Below, piece after piece: positions 23,760-32,325 of a DNA stretch of 64,000 nt. Made by a program: the position numbers and the translations under genes. Where the stretch lies: contig NZ_CP107976.1 in the NCBI RefSeq assembly GCF_036099295.1, forward strand, positions 4,774,001-4,838,000, in the 5' to 3' direction. Source of the DNA: Streptomyces sp. NBC_00358. Its GTDB lineage: Bacteria > Actinomycetota > Actinomycetes > Streptomycetales > Streptomycetaceae. The notes beneath the pieces are model-generated. The model had not been told where the DNA came from, made no database searches, and saw only the letters and a program-made list of their open reading frames with translations. Positions within the stretch are counted from its first letter, which is position 1; each line of letters starts with the position of its first letter.

Positions 23760-25226
23760 GTGCCGAACGCCAATGAAGACAATTCCAGCGCCCTGAGTCA
23801 GGTGCAGCGCCGCGCGGTGAGTGAACTGCTGCGGGTGTCCCCTGTCGCCGACGAGCTCGCCCGCCGATTCCAGGAGGCCGGGTTCTCGCTCGCTCTGGTC
23901 GGCGGCTCGGTCCGGGACGCGCTCCTCGGCCGGCTCGGCAATGACCTGGACTTCACGACGGACGCCCGACCCGAGGACGTGCTGAAGATCGTCCGTCCCT
24001 GGGCGGACGCGTTGTGGGAGGTGGGGATCGCCTTCGGCACGGTGGGGGCGCAGAAGGATGCCCGCGTGGGCGATGTGGAGCAGTCGTTCCAGATCGAGAT
24101 CACGACGTACCGCTCCGAGGCGTACGACCGGACCTCACGCAAGCCGGAGGTGTCCTACGGCGACTCCATCGAGGAAGACCTCGTGCGTCGCGACTTCACG
24201 GTGAACGCGATGGCCGTCGCACTGCCGGAGAAGGAGTTCATCGACCCCTACGGCGGTCTGGACGACCTGTCCGCACGTGTGCTGCGTACTCCGGGTACCC
24301 CGGAGGCGTCCTTCTCCGACGATCCGCTGCGGATGATGCGCGCCGCACGGTTCGCCGCGCAGCTCGACTTCGAGGTGGCGCCCGAGGTCGTGGCCGCCAT
24401 GACGGACATGGCCGGACGTATCGACATCGTTTCGGCGGAGCGGGTACGGGACGAACTGAACAAGCTGATCCGGTCCGCCCACCCGCGCAAGGGCCTGACA
24501 CTGCTCGTTGACACCGGGCTCGCGGACCACGTGCTGCCCGAGCTCCCGGCGCTGCGGCTGGAGAGTGACGAGCACCACCGGCACAAGGACGTCTACGAGC
24601 ACACGCTGATCGTTCTGGAACAGGCGATGGCGTTGGAGCAGGACGGGCCCGATCTGGTTCTCAGGCTCGCCGCCCTGCTTCACGACATCGGCAAGCCGCG
24701 TACGCGCCGCTTCGAGCAGGACGGGCGGGTCTCGTTCCACCACCACGAGATGGTGGGCGCCAAGATGACCAAGAAGCGGATGGCAGCGCTCAAATACTCG
24801 AACGACCTCGTGAAGGATGTCTCACGTCTGGTCGAACTGCATCTGCGCTTCCACGGGTACGGCACCGGAGAGTGGACGGACTCCGCGGTCCGCCGTTACG
24901 TCCGTGACGCGGGCCCGCTCCTCGACCGGCTCCACAAGCTGACCCGTTCCGACTGCACCACGCGCAACAAGCGCCGGGCGGCCGCGCTCTCCCGGGCCTA
25001 CGACGGGCTGGAGGACCGCATCGCCCAGCTCAAGGACCAGGAAGAGCTCGACGCGATCCGTCCCGACCTCGACGGCAACGAGATCATGGAGATCCTGGGC
25101 ATCGGCCCCGGGCCGGCGATCGGTCAGGCGTACAAGTTCCTGCTGGAGCTGCGCCTGGAGAACGGCCCGATGGAGCACGACGCCGCGGTGGCGTCGCTCA
25201 AGGAGTGGTGGGCCGAACAGGGCTGA
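23760..25226 (+). CDS. pcnA: CCA tRNA nucleotidyltransferase
   Basis: Adds or repairs the 3' CCA end of tRNAs (or poly(A) polymerase in older annotation). The 488 residues hold the class II nucleotidyltransferase signature GGSVRDALLGR with DLDFTTDA (about 48-70), the RRDFTVNAMA motif, and an HD domain (LAALLHDIGKPRTR near 300). I chose the GTG at 23760 (VPNANEDNSSALSQVQRRAV); the frame is open to 23667, but those residues are not conserved. It is divergent from the DUF6049–murJ operon and followed by two parS-centred palindromes. Confidence 0.93.
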   Translation: MPNANEDNSSALSQVQRRAVSELLRVSPVADELARRFQEAGFSLALVGGSVRDALLGRLGNDLDFTTDARPEDVLKIVRPWADALWEVGIAFGTVGAQKDARVGDVEQSFQIEITTYRSEAYDRTSRKPEVSYGDSIEEDLVRRDFTVNAMAVALPEKEFIDPYGGLDDLSARVLRTPGTPEASFSDDPLRMMRAARFAAQLDFEVAPEVVAAMTDMAGRIDIVSAERVRDELNKLIRSAHPRKGLTLLVDTGLADHVLPELPALRLESDEHHRHKDVYEHTLIVLEQAMALEQDGPDLVLRLAALLHDIGKPRTRRFEQDGRVSFHHHEMVGAKMTKKRMAALKYSNDLVKDVSRLVELHLRFHGYGTGEWTDSAVRRYVRDAGPLLDRLHKLTRSDCTTRNKRRAAALSRAYDGLEDRIAQLKDQEELDAIRPDLDGNEIMEILGIGPGPAIGQAYKFLLELRLENGPMEHDAAVASLKEWWAEQG

Positions 25227-25245
25227 GGGTTGGAGAGGGCGTCAT

Positions 25246-25259
25246 GTTTCACGTGAAAC
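25246..25259. other. parS: parS site 6
   Basis: Perfect GTTTCACGTGAAAC at the centre of a 30-bp palindrome downstream of pcnA. Confidence 0.95.
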
Positions 25260-25287
25260 ATGACGCCGGGAGTCGGGAAGGGGCGGT

Positions 25288-25301
25288 GTTTCACGTGAAA
25301 C
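25288..25301. other. parS: parS site 7
   Basis: Perfect GTTTCACGTGAAAC at the centre of a 48-bp palindrome, 42 bp from site 6 (exactly four helical turns centre to centre). Confidence 0.95.
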
Positions 25302-25328
25302 ACCGCCCCTTCCCGACTGAGTCAAGTT

Positions 25329-25841
25329 CTACTTGGCGGCGATCTCCGAAAGGCAGAGTGTGAAGTCGCTGCTGCCGCCCGTCTCGGTGTACTCGGCGTA
25401 CTTGCTGCGGTCGCAGCCAGAGCTGTCACTCTTCTTCTGCGCAACCTTGAACTTCGCCTTGGAGCTCCCGCAGTCCACGACCTTCAGGCCTGGGTCCGTG
25501 GCGTTGTCCGGGTTGCTGATGCTCATGCAGTCGCCGACCTTGGCGGTGTCCGGGTCGTGCCGGCTCGCGAGGTAGCCCACGCCGGCGGCTATGACGGCAC
25601 AGACCACGATGCCGATGCGCAGGTACTGTTTCACACCACGCTTCGGGCGTTGCGGCGGGACCGGGGCGAACCCGGCGGCTGGCTGCTGCGGAAACCCGGG
25701 CTGACCCGGCTGCTGCGGATATGCCTGCGGATATCCCTGCGGCGGCTGCTGGCCGTACGGGACCTGACCTTGAGGCGGCTGGCCGTAGGGCGGCTGGCCC
25801 TGAGCGAACGGGTTCTGACCCTGGGGCGGTGGAGTTGTCAC
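25329..25841 (-). CDS. Small membrane protein of the LppU/SCO3897 type
   Basis: Function unknown. The 170 residues begin with a Pro/Gln/Gly/Tyr-rich cytoplasmic tail with PYGQPPQGQ-like repeats (1-65), then a single membrane segment (YLRIGIVVCAVIAAGVGYLA, about 73-93). An extracytoplasmic domain of about 75 residues follows, with cysteines in VGDCMSISN, VVDCGSSKAK, SGCDRSKY and FTLCLSEIA that probably form disulfides. It converges on pcnA and is downstream of an MFS gene on the same strand, with 111 bp between them. Confidence 0.8.
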   Translation of the reverse strand: MTTPPPQGQNPFAQGQPPYGQPPQGQVPYGQQPPQGYPQAYPQQPGQPGFPQQPAAGFAPVPPQRPKRGVKQYLRIGIVVCAVIAAGVGYLASRHDPDTAKVGDCMSISNPDNATDPGLKVVDCGSSKAKFKVAQKKSDSSGCDRSKYAEYTETGGSSDFTLCLSEIAAK

Positions 25842-25952
25842 TGGATTCCCCCTGGAACGTAAGCGCGTGACACGAAATAAGACGCACGTAAGTTATCGGG
25901 CTCCTGTGACAACGCTGTGGCCTGAAGTGGCTCTGTGGCACTGATGTGACAC

Positions 25953-27215
25953 TTACTGAAGTTCAAAGCGGGCCATAGCGACCGCAATGGACGCGTAGAC
26001 CGCCGCCACCGTCACGACGAGGGAAACCGACCGTCCGTCAGAGGGCAGCATGAGAGCGGCCATTGCCGCCGCTCCGACGAAGGCGACGTTGAACAGGACG
26101 TCGTAGACGGAGAAGATCCGGCCGCGGAAACCGTCATCGACCGAGGACTGCACGACCGTGTCTGTGGCGATCTTCGCGCCCTGTGTCGTCACGCCCAGCA
26201 TGAACGCTGCGACCAGGGTGGGTGCGGGGCTGAACGAGAGACAGAGGGCGGGCACGAGGACCGCGGCGGCACCGGCGCAGACGGCGATCCAGCGGCCCGG
26301 GCCCAGCCGCCCGGCTGCCCAGGGCGTCACCACGGCCGCGACGAAGAAGCCGGCGCCCGAGGCTCCGACAGCCAGCCCCAGGAGCGCCAGGCCGTCGTCG
26401 GAGTCCGACGCCCACGCATAGCGGCAGAGCATCAGCACCATGACCGTCAGGGCGCCGTAGCAGAAGCGCATCAGTGTCATCGTCATCAGAGCCCAGGCCG
26501 CCTCCCGCCGCGGACGCTCCGCGAGATGACGTACGCCCCCGGCAAGGCCACGCGCGGTGCCGGCGAGGGCGGCGACCAGGTGAGGCTGGATCAACTCCTG
26601 CTCGGGTCCGAGGAGTCCCGGGGCCATGCGCAGGGACGCGAGAGCCGCGCACAGATACAGCGCCGCTCCTACGAGGACCACCACCGCGTCGGAGTCCGCC
26701 CCGACCAGCCGCACGGCGAACGCGAGGGCTCCGCCCATGGTCGCCGCGAGCGTGCCGGCGGTCGGTGAAAGCGAGTTGGCAAGCACCAGACGGTCCGGGT
26801 CGACGACCCGGGGCAGCGCGGCCGACAGCCCTGCCAGAACGAAGCGGTTGACCGCGGTGACACTGAGCGCGGAGACGTAGAAGAGCCAGTCGGGTACATG
26901 GCCCAGCACCAGGACCGCCGTCACGGATGCCAAAGCCGTGCGCAGCAGATTGCCGTACAGAAGGACCTGCCGACGCCGCCAACGGTCCAGCAGGACCCCC
27001 GCGAAGGGGCCGATGAGGGAGTACGGGAGCAGCAGTACCGCCATCGCGGAGGCGATCGAGGCCGCCGAGGTCTGCTTCTCCGGTGAGAAGACCACGTAGG
27101 TGGCCAAGGCGATCTGATAGACGCCGTCAGCGCCCTGGGACAGCAGTCGTACACCGAGCAGGCGTCTGAATCCCTGGAAGCGCAGGAGGACGCGCAGGTC
27201 ACGCACGACAGCCAT
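25953..27215 (-). CDS. MFS transporter
   Basis: Major facilitator permease of unknown substrate. The 420 residues contain about twelve hydrophobic segments, with the cytoplasmic loop after segment 2 reading LLDRWRRRQVLL (pattern GxxxDRxxRR). The second half has fewer charged loops. I prefer the ATG at 27215 (MAVVRDLRVLLRFQGFRRLL), with GTGAGG upstream, over the in-frame GTG at 27230. No adjacent regulator is present; the ino1 terminator lies directly upstream, so it should have its own promoter. Confidence 0.85.
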   Translation of the reverse strand: MAVVRDLRVLLRFQGFRRLLGVRLLSQGADGVYQIALATYVVFSPEKQTSAASIASAMAVLLLPYSLIGPFAGVLLDRWRRRQVLLYGNLLRTALASVTAVLVLGHVPDWLFYVSALSVTAVNRFVLAGLSAALPRVVDPDRLVLANSLSPTAGTLAATMGGALAFAVRLVGADSDAVVVLVGAALYLCAALASLRMAPGLLGPEQELIQPHLVAALAGTARGLAGGVRHLAERPRREAAWALMTMTLMRFCYGALTVMVLMLCRYAWASDSDDGLALLGLAVGASGAGFFVAAVVTPWAAGRLGPGRWIAVCAGAAAVLVPALCLSFSPAPTLVAAFMLGVTTQGAKIATDTVVQSSVDDGFRGRIFSVYDVLFNVAFVGAAAMAALMLPSDGRSVSLVVTVAAVYASIAVAMARFELQ

Positions 27216-27237
27216 GGAGCACAGCCTCACATACGAG

Positions 27238-27270
27238 GAGGGTCCCCGGGCGGTAAGCCCGGGGACCCTC
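27238..27270 (-). terminator. Terminator after the inositol-phosphate synthase gene
   Basis: Perfect 13-bp stem (GAGGGTCCCCGGG at 27238-27250, complement at 27258-27270), 7-nt loop, 23 bp after the stop of the synthase gene. Confidence 0.9.
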
Positions 27271-27293
27271 GACAGCGAGCACGAAACCGTGCT

Positions 27294-28376
27294 TTAGCGC
27301 TCGACCTCGCCCTTGATGAACTTCTCGACGTTGGCGAAGGCCTCGTCGTCGAAGTACTGGACCGGCGGGGACTTCATGAAGTAGCTCGACGCGGAGAGGA
27401 TCGGGCCGCCGATACCGCGGTCCTTGGCGATCTTCGCGGCGCGCAGCGCGTCGATGATGACGCCGGCCGAGTTCGGGGAGTCCCAGACCTCGAGCTTGTA
27501 CTCCAGGTTCAGCGGGACGTCGCCGAAGGCGCGACCCTCGAGGCGGACGTACGCCCACTTGCGGTCGTCGAGCCAGGCCACGTAGTCCGAGGGACCGATG
27601 TGGACGTTCTTCTCGCCCATGTCGCGGTCGGGGATCTGCGAGGTGACGGCCTGCGTCTTCGAGATCTTCTTGGACTCGAGGCGGTCGCGCTCCAGCATGT
27701 TCTTGAAGTCCATGTTGCCGCCGACGTTGAGCTGCATGGTGCGCTCAAGACGGACACCGCGGTCCTCGAACAGCTTCGCCATCACGCGGTGCGTGATGGT
27801 CGCGCCGACCTGCGACTTGATGTCGTCGCCGACGATCGGGACGCCCGCCTCGGTGAACTTGTCCGCCCACTCCTTGGTGCCGGCGATGAAGACCGGGAGG
27901 GCGTTGACGAAGGCGACCTTGGCGTCGATGGCGCACTGGGCGTAGAACTTCGCCGCGGCCTCGGAACCGACGGGCAGGTAGCAGATGAGGACGTCGACCT
28001 GCTTGTCCTTCAGGACCTGGACCACGTCGACCGGCGCCTCGGCGGACTCCTCGATGGTCATGCGGTAGTACTTACCGAGACCGTCCAGGGTGTGACCGCG
28101 CTGGACCGTGACGCCCTTGCTCGGGACGTCGCAGATCTTGATGGTGTTGTTCTCGCTGGCACCGATGGCGTCGGAGAGGTCGAGGCCGACCTTCTTCGCG
28201 TCGACGTCGAACGCGGCGACGAACTCGACGTCACCGACGTGGTACTCGCCGAACTGGACGTGCATCAGGCCGGGTACCTTGGCCGCCGGATCGGCGTCCT
28301 TGTAGTACTCGACGCCCTGAACCAGCGAGGCGGCGCAGTTGCCCACGCCGACGATGGCTACGCGAACCGAACCCAT
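27294..28376 (-). CDS. ino1: Inositol-3-phosphate synthase
   Basis: Converts glucose 6-phosphate to 1L-myo-inositol 1-phosphate with NAD, supplying phosphatidylinositol and mycothiol. The 360 residues begin with the NAD-binding VAIVGVGNCAASLVQG (6-21). They include the family segments YLPVGSEAA, KSQVGATITHRVM and the catalytic NVGGNMDFKNML region (about 217-228). Length matches the actinobacterial short form. It lies 43 bp downstream of a PadR gene in the same direction, so the two probably share the promoter that carries the PadR-type palindrome. Confidence 0.95.
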   Translation of the reverse strand: MGSVRVAIVGVGNCAASLVQGVEYYKDADPAAKVPGLMHVQFGEYHVGDVEFVAAFDVDAKKVGLDLSDAIGASENNTIKICDVPSKGVTVQRGHTLDGLGKYYRMTIEESAEAPVDVVQVLKDKQVDVLICYLPVGSEAAAKFYAQCAIDAKVAFVNALPVFIAGTKEWADKFTEAGVPIVGDDIKSQVGATITHRVMAKLFEDRGVRLERTMQLNVGGNMDFKNMLERDRLESKKISKTQAVTSQIPDRDMGEKNVHIGPSDYVAWLDDRKWAYVRLEGRAFGDVPLNLEYKLEVWDSPNSAGVIIDALRAAKIAKDRGIGGPILSASSYFMKSPPVQYFDDEAFANVEKFIKGEVER

Positions 28377-28419
28377 TCCGGTTGCTCCCTGTGTGTATCG
28401 GTGAAACCCCGAATGGGCT

Positions 28420-29103
28420 TCACGTGGCGGTGTCGTCGGACGGATCCGGCCGGGTGCTGTCCCGGTGCCGGGGCAGGCCGCCCGTCTCTCCAGATGTGAT
28501 GTCCTGTTGAGCTGAGCCTTCGGTGGCGAGACGCTTGACGTCCCGTCCGGCCCGCTCGCTCTCGATGAGCTCGTTCAGCCAGCGCACTTCGCGCTCCACG
28601 GACTCCATTCCGTGGCGCTGGAGCTCAAGCGTGTAGTCGTCGAGGCGCTCCCGGGTGCGCGCCAGCGAGGCGCGCATCTTCTCGAGGCGCTCCTCCAGAC
28701 GGCTGCGGCGGCCCTCCAGTACGCGCATGCGTACGTCGCGTGACGTCTGTCCGAAGAACGCGAAGCGAGCGGCGAAGTGCTCGTCCTCGTACGCGTCGGG
28801 ACCCGTCTGCGCGAGAAGTTCCTCGAAGTGATCCTTACCTTCCGCCGTCAATCGATAGACGATCTTGGCGCGACGTCCTGCGAGCGTTGCCGTCAGGGCG
28901 TCTTCGGGTGTGGATCCTGATTCCTCGATCAACCAGCCGTTGGCGACCAGCGTCTTGAGGCAGGGGTAGAGCGTTCCGTAGCTGAAGGCACGGAACACAC
29001 CCAGTGACGTATTGAGTCGTTTGCGCAGCTCATAGCCGTGCATCGGGGACTCGCGGAGCAGGCCGAGTACGGCGAACTCGAGGATCCCGGAACGCCGGCT
29101 CAT
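28420..29103 (-). CDS. PadR-family transcriptional regulator
   Basis: Winged-helix regulator. The 227 residues contain the PadR domain in the first 85 (ILEFAVLGLLRESPMHGYEL, then LYPCLKTLVANGWL and the wing with RRAKIVYRLTAEGK), followed by a coiled-coil dimerization region rich in Arg/Glu/Leu (about 105-190) and a hydrophilic tail. It is probably autoregulated through the 31-bp palindrome 47 bp upstream of its start. Co-transcription with the inositol-phosphate synthase suggests it may control inositol supply; this is inference from position. Confidence 0.9.
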   Translation of the reverse strand: MSRRSGILEFAVLGLLRESPMHGYELRKRLNTSLGVFRAFSYGTLYPCLKTLVANGWLIEESGSTPEDALTATLAGRRAKIVYRLTAEGKDHFEELLAQTGPDAYEDEHFAARFAFFGQTSRDVRMRVLEGRRSRLEERLEKMRASLARTRERLDDYTLELQRHGMESVEREVRWLNELIESERAGRDVKRLATEGSAQQDITSGETGGLPRHRDSTRPDPSDDTAT

Positions 29104-29477
29104 CGTCGCCTCCTCCCTGTCGCTGCCTCGTCGGCACGGTCTTTATGCCGTGCTGATGTATCGACTCGATACATCAGCACGATAGAACGGCGATGGAGAT
29201 GCGACAAGCGGGAGCAGAGTGAACGGCGTCACATCACCGATTCATACGAAGCAAGTTGCCTGATTTGGGGTGACCTTCGGCGCTAGGTGGGTTTTGACGG
29301 TGCGTAGTCTGTGCGGCATGGACACCACCGGGAACCGAGTGACGTAAGAGAACGTCAACGTCTTTGGTGCAGTACGGGTGAATGCACGATCGACCGCATC
29401 CGTACTTCGGGGGGACCGGAAACCAGCCGCCGTTTCCAGGCGCGCAAAGGTGCGCCTGCCCGAGGAGTAGTCGTTCG
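29104..29477. promoter_or_regulatory. Divergent PadR / PBP promoter region
   Basis: A 374-bp gap. The part near the PadR gene contains a 31-bp palindrome (listed separately). The part near the PBP gene contains no further repeat or box I recognise, except a GAGGAG ribosome-binding site at 29462-29467. Confidence 0.6.
29150..29180. promoter_or_regulatory. Probable PadR operator
   Basis: GTGCTGATGTATCGA (29150-29164) and TCGATACATCAGCAC (29166-29180) are perfect 15-bp arms around one base. The inner ATGTATCGA/TCGATACAT core resembles PadR operators and overlaps the expected promoter of the PadR gene. Confidence 0.82.
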
Positions 29478-32207
29478 ATGAGCGAGCACCGTCGCAAACC
29501 GTCGCAGCCGCAGGGCGGCGGACGTGCCGCGGCCCGGCGCGGCCAACCACAGCCGGGCGCGACCGCAGGCCGCCGCGAGGCACCGCGAGACGCCACCGGG
29601 TCTCCTTCCGATTCCTATGACTCGGGGGGTGGAGAGAGCCCGTTCGGCAGCCGTGCCGAGGCACGCCGGGCCACACAGCGAGGAAACGGCGGAGGCCGGC
29701 GCAGAGCCGCCGACGGCGCGGGACCAGGCGGTCCCGGAGGAGGGGGCGGCCGACGCGGTGGTCCGCCCGGCCCCGGCGGGCCCGGACGCGGCCGAGGCCG
29801 CGCTCCCGAGCCTGCCAAGAAACGCATCATCGACTACCCGCGCTCGGGCAAGTACGGCGCCGCTCGCTGGGTGCCGTCCTGGAAGCTCGTGACGGGCCTG
29901 TTCATCGGCTTCTGCGGCAGCATGGTCGCGGCCGCGGGCGTCGCGTACGCCCTGGTGGGCATCCCGGACATCGGCAAGACCGCCAAGGCGCAGAACAACG
30001 TCTACTACTACGCCGACGGCAGCGAGATGGTCGCCACCGGTGGTGAGGCCAACCGCCAGATCATCAGCTACGCGCAGATCCCCAAGGAGATGCGGTGGGC
30101 GGTCATGTCGGCCGAGAACAAGACGTTCGAGACCGACAGCGGCGTCGACCCCATGGGTATCGCCCGCGCCTTCGTGAACATGGCCAAGGGCGGGCAGACG
30201 CAGGGTGGCTCCACCATCACCCAGCAGTACGTGAAGAACGCCATGCTTCAGGACCAGTCGCAGACGATCTCCCGCAAGCTCAGGGAACTGTTCGTCTCCA
30301 TCAAGGTCGGGGCCAAACTGCCCAAGGACCAGATCATGGCGGGCTACCTGAACTCCGCGTACTACGGGCGCAACGCCTACGGCATCCAGGCCGCCGCACA
30401 TGCCTACTTCAACAAGGACGCCACGAAGCTGGACCCGAGCCAGTGCGCCTTCCTGGCGGCGGTGCTCAAGGGCGCCACGTACTACGACCCCGCGGGCGCC
30501 CAGTCGATCGACCCGGTGAACGCCACGCCTCAGCTCAACCGCAAGCGTGCCGTTGCCCGCTGGCAGTGGATCCTCGACCAGGAGGTCAAGGACGGCCGTC
30601 TGAGCGCGGCGCGACGGGACGAGTTCAAGACGTTCCCCACGATCCAGTCCCCGCGGTCCAACGCAGCGCTGAGCGGGCAGGTCGGCTATCTGGTCGACCT
30701 GGCCAACACGTACCTGATCTCGAACAGTGGCAAGACCGGGATCACCGAGACCAAGCTCCGGCAGGGCGGCCTTCAGATCCACACGACCTTCGACAAGGCC
30801 AAGGTCAAGGCCCTCGAAAACGCTGTGAAGAAGGTGCAGAAGGCCAACATCAAGCCCAAGCTGCGCCCGAACAACGACAAGTACGTCCAGTTCGGCGGGG
30901 CGTCCGTCAACCCGGACACAGGCGCGATCGAGGCCATCTACGGCGGCGTGGACGCGACCAAGCACTTCACCGACAACGCCGACCAGACCGGCGCCCAGGT
31001 GGGTTCGACCTTCAAGCCCTTCGTACTGGCGGCGGCCATGACCTGGGGTGCCAGGAATCCCAAGGGTGGCGAGGAACAGGCGCAGGACGAACGCACCATC
31101 GTGTCGCCGAAGAGCCTGTACAGCGGCAAGAACGGGCTCAAGATCAAGGACTACAACGGGAACGACTGGACGGACGACAAGGGCAAGGAGTGGCTGCAGC
31201 AGAACGACGGCCATCAGTCCCTCAACCCGCCCTCGTACAAGATCGACCTGCGTGAGGCGATGCGCGAGTCCGTCAACTCCGCTTATGTCCAGCTGGGCAT
31301 GGATGTCGGCCTGGACAAGGTGAAGGATTCTGTTCTGCGAGCCGGCATCAAGGAGTCGAGCCTCGCCAGTTCCAGGTTCCCGTCGTTCTCTCTCGGTACC
31401 TCCTCCCCGAGCGCGATCCGTATGGCCGGGGGATACGCCACCTTCGCGGCCAGCGGTAAGCAGAGGGATCCGTACTCGGTCGAGAAGGTGACCGACAAGG
31501 ACGGCGACGTCTTCCAGCACGACCATGTCGCGAAGACCGTCCAGGCGTTCACCCCGGAGGTCGCCGACAACGTGACCGACGTCCTGAAGACCGTCGTCGA
31601 GAAGGGCACCGGTACCAACGCCCAGCTCAAGGGCCGCGAGGTGGCCGGCAAGACCGGTACCACGGACGGCAACAAGTCCGCCTGGTTCGTCGGGTACACC
31701 CCGCAACTGGCCACGGCGATCGGCATGTACCGCCTGGACGACAACGAGAGCAACAAGAACCGCGAGTTCCTGCCGATGTACGGCACGGGTGGCGAGAAGA
31801 CCATCCATGGTGCATCGTTCCCGTCCCAGATCTTCCGGGACTACATGGAGGTCGCGCTCGAGAACGACAAGCCGGAGGCCTTCCCGGTCCCCGTGGACAT
31901 CGGTGTGGTTCTCAACGACACTCCGAGCCCGTCGCCGACCCCCTCGGCCACGGTGAGCGACTCGCCGAGCCCGACGCCGACGCCGACCCCCAGCGAGACC
32001 TTGGAGTCTCCCTCGCCCTCGGCGAGCGAGACCTGCAGGAGGTTCGACCTCAACTGCAACAACACTGGTGGCACCGATACGGGCGGTACCAGTACGGGTG
32101 GCACCGACGGTGGGGTGACGTCCTCACCATCGGAAAGCACCAGCAGTTCGACCAGTAGAGGCAACAGCAACGGCAACGGAGGCCTCTTCGGAGGTTCCAA
32201 CGGGTAG
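29478..32207 (+). CDS. Class A penicillin-binding protein (transglycosylase/transpeptidase)
   Basis: Bifunctional peptidoglycan synthase. The 909 residues run in this order: a disordered Arg/Gly/Pro-rich cytoplasmic N-terminus (1-130), one membrane segment (about 140-160), a GT51 glycosyltransferase with the catalytic Glu in ENKTFETD (E213) and GGSTITQQYVKN, and a transpeptidase with S510xxK (GSTFKPF), S598VN and K725TG. The tail (from about 810) is Ser/Pro/Thr-rich and ends in a Gly/Asn/Ser stretch. The ATG at 29478 is preceded by GAGGAG; an upstream in-frame start at 29382 is less likely. It precedes a membrane glycosyltransferase and lies in the cell-wall group. Confidence 0.93.
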   Translation: MSEHRRKPSQPQGGGRAAARRGQPQPGATAGRREAPRDATGSPSDSYDSGGGESPFGSRAEARRATQRGNGGGRRRAADGAGPGGPGGGGGRRGGPPGPGGPGRGRGRAPEPAKKRIIDYPRSGKYGAARWVPSWKLVTGLFIGFCGSMVAAAGVAYALVGIPDIGKTAKAQNNVYYYADGSEMVATGGEANRQIISYAQIPKEMRWAVMSAENKTFETDSGVDPMGIARAFVNMAKGGQTQGGSTITQQYVKNAMLQDQSQTISRKLRELFVSIKVGAKLPKDQIMAGYLNSAYYGRNAYGIQAAAHAYFNKDATKLDPSQCAFLAAVLKGATYYDPAGAQSIDPVNATPQLNRKRAVARWQWILDQEVKDGRLSAARRDEFKTFPTIQSPRSNAALSGQVGYLVDLANTYLISNSGKTGITETKLRQGGLQIHTTFDKAKVKALENAVKKVQKANIKPKLRPNNDKYVQFGGASVNPDTGAIEAIYGGVDATKHFTDNADQTGAQVGSTFKPFVLAAAMTWGARNPKGGEEQAQDERTIVSPKSLYSGKNGLKIKDYNGNDWTDDKGKEWLQQNDGHQSLNPPSYKIDLREAMRESVNSAYVQLGMDVGLDKVKDSVLRAGIKESSLASSRFPSFSLGTSSPSAIRMAGGYATFAASGKQRDPYSVEKVTDKDGDVFQHDHVAKTVQAFTPEVADNVTDVLKTVVEKGTGTNAQLKGREVAGKTGTTDGNKSAWFVGYTPQLATAIGMYRLDDNESNKNREFLPMYGTGGEKTIHGASFPSQIFRDYMEVALENDKPEAFPVPVDIGVVLNDTPSPSPTPSATVSDSPSPTPTPTPSETLESPSPSASETCRRFDLNCNNTGGTDTGGTSTGGTDGGVTSSPSESTSSSTSRGNSNGNGGLFGGSNG

Positions 32208-32221
32208 CCGTCTCCGTGTGT

Positions 32222-32235
32222 GTTTCACGTGAAAC
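32222..32235. other. parS: parS site 8
   Basis: Perfect GTTTCACGTGAAAC 14 bp after the PBP stop, in a CA/TG-flanked extended palindrome. A degenerate copy with two mismatches (GATTCATGTGAAAC) lies at 32241-32254. Confidence 0.94.
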
Positions 32236-32253
32236 ACACGGATTCATGTGAAA

Positions 32254-32290
32254 CGAGGACCGCCGCACCGACAAGGTGGGGCGGTCCTCG
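32254..32290 (+). terminator. Terminator after the PBP gene
   Basis: CGAGGACCGC (32254-32263) pairs with GCGGTCCTCG (32281-32290), with CACC/GGTG pairing inside, around a GACAA loop. Confidence 0.82.
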
Positions 32291-32325
32291 GCCTATTCCT
32301 AGACGCGTACGGCAGGATGTGCGGC

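Larger units (their letters stand above)
25238..25318. terminator. Two parS-centred long palindromes between convergent genes
   Basis: 25238-25267 is a perfect 30-bp palindrome and 25271-25318 is a perfect 48-bp palindrome. Each is centred on a parS. Transcribed from either side, both would fold into strong hairpins, so the region probably ends pcnA and the convergent small membrane gene as well as binding ParB. Confidence 0.8.

Noticed and set aside
29355..31808. Long minus-strand reading frame opposite the PBP gene
   Set aside because: High GC leaves the antisense frame open; its translation is Arg/Val/Leu/Gly-rich with no domain, while the plus strand carries all PBP motifs.
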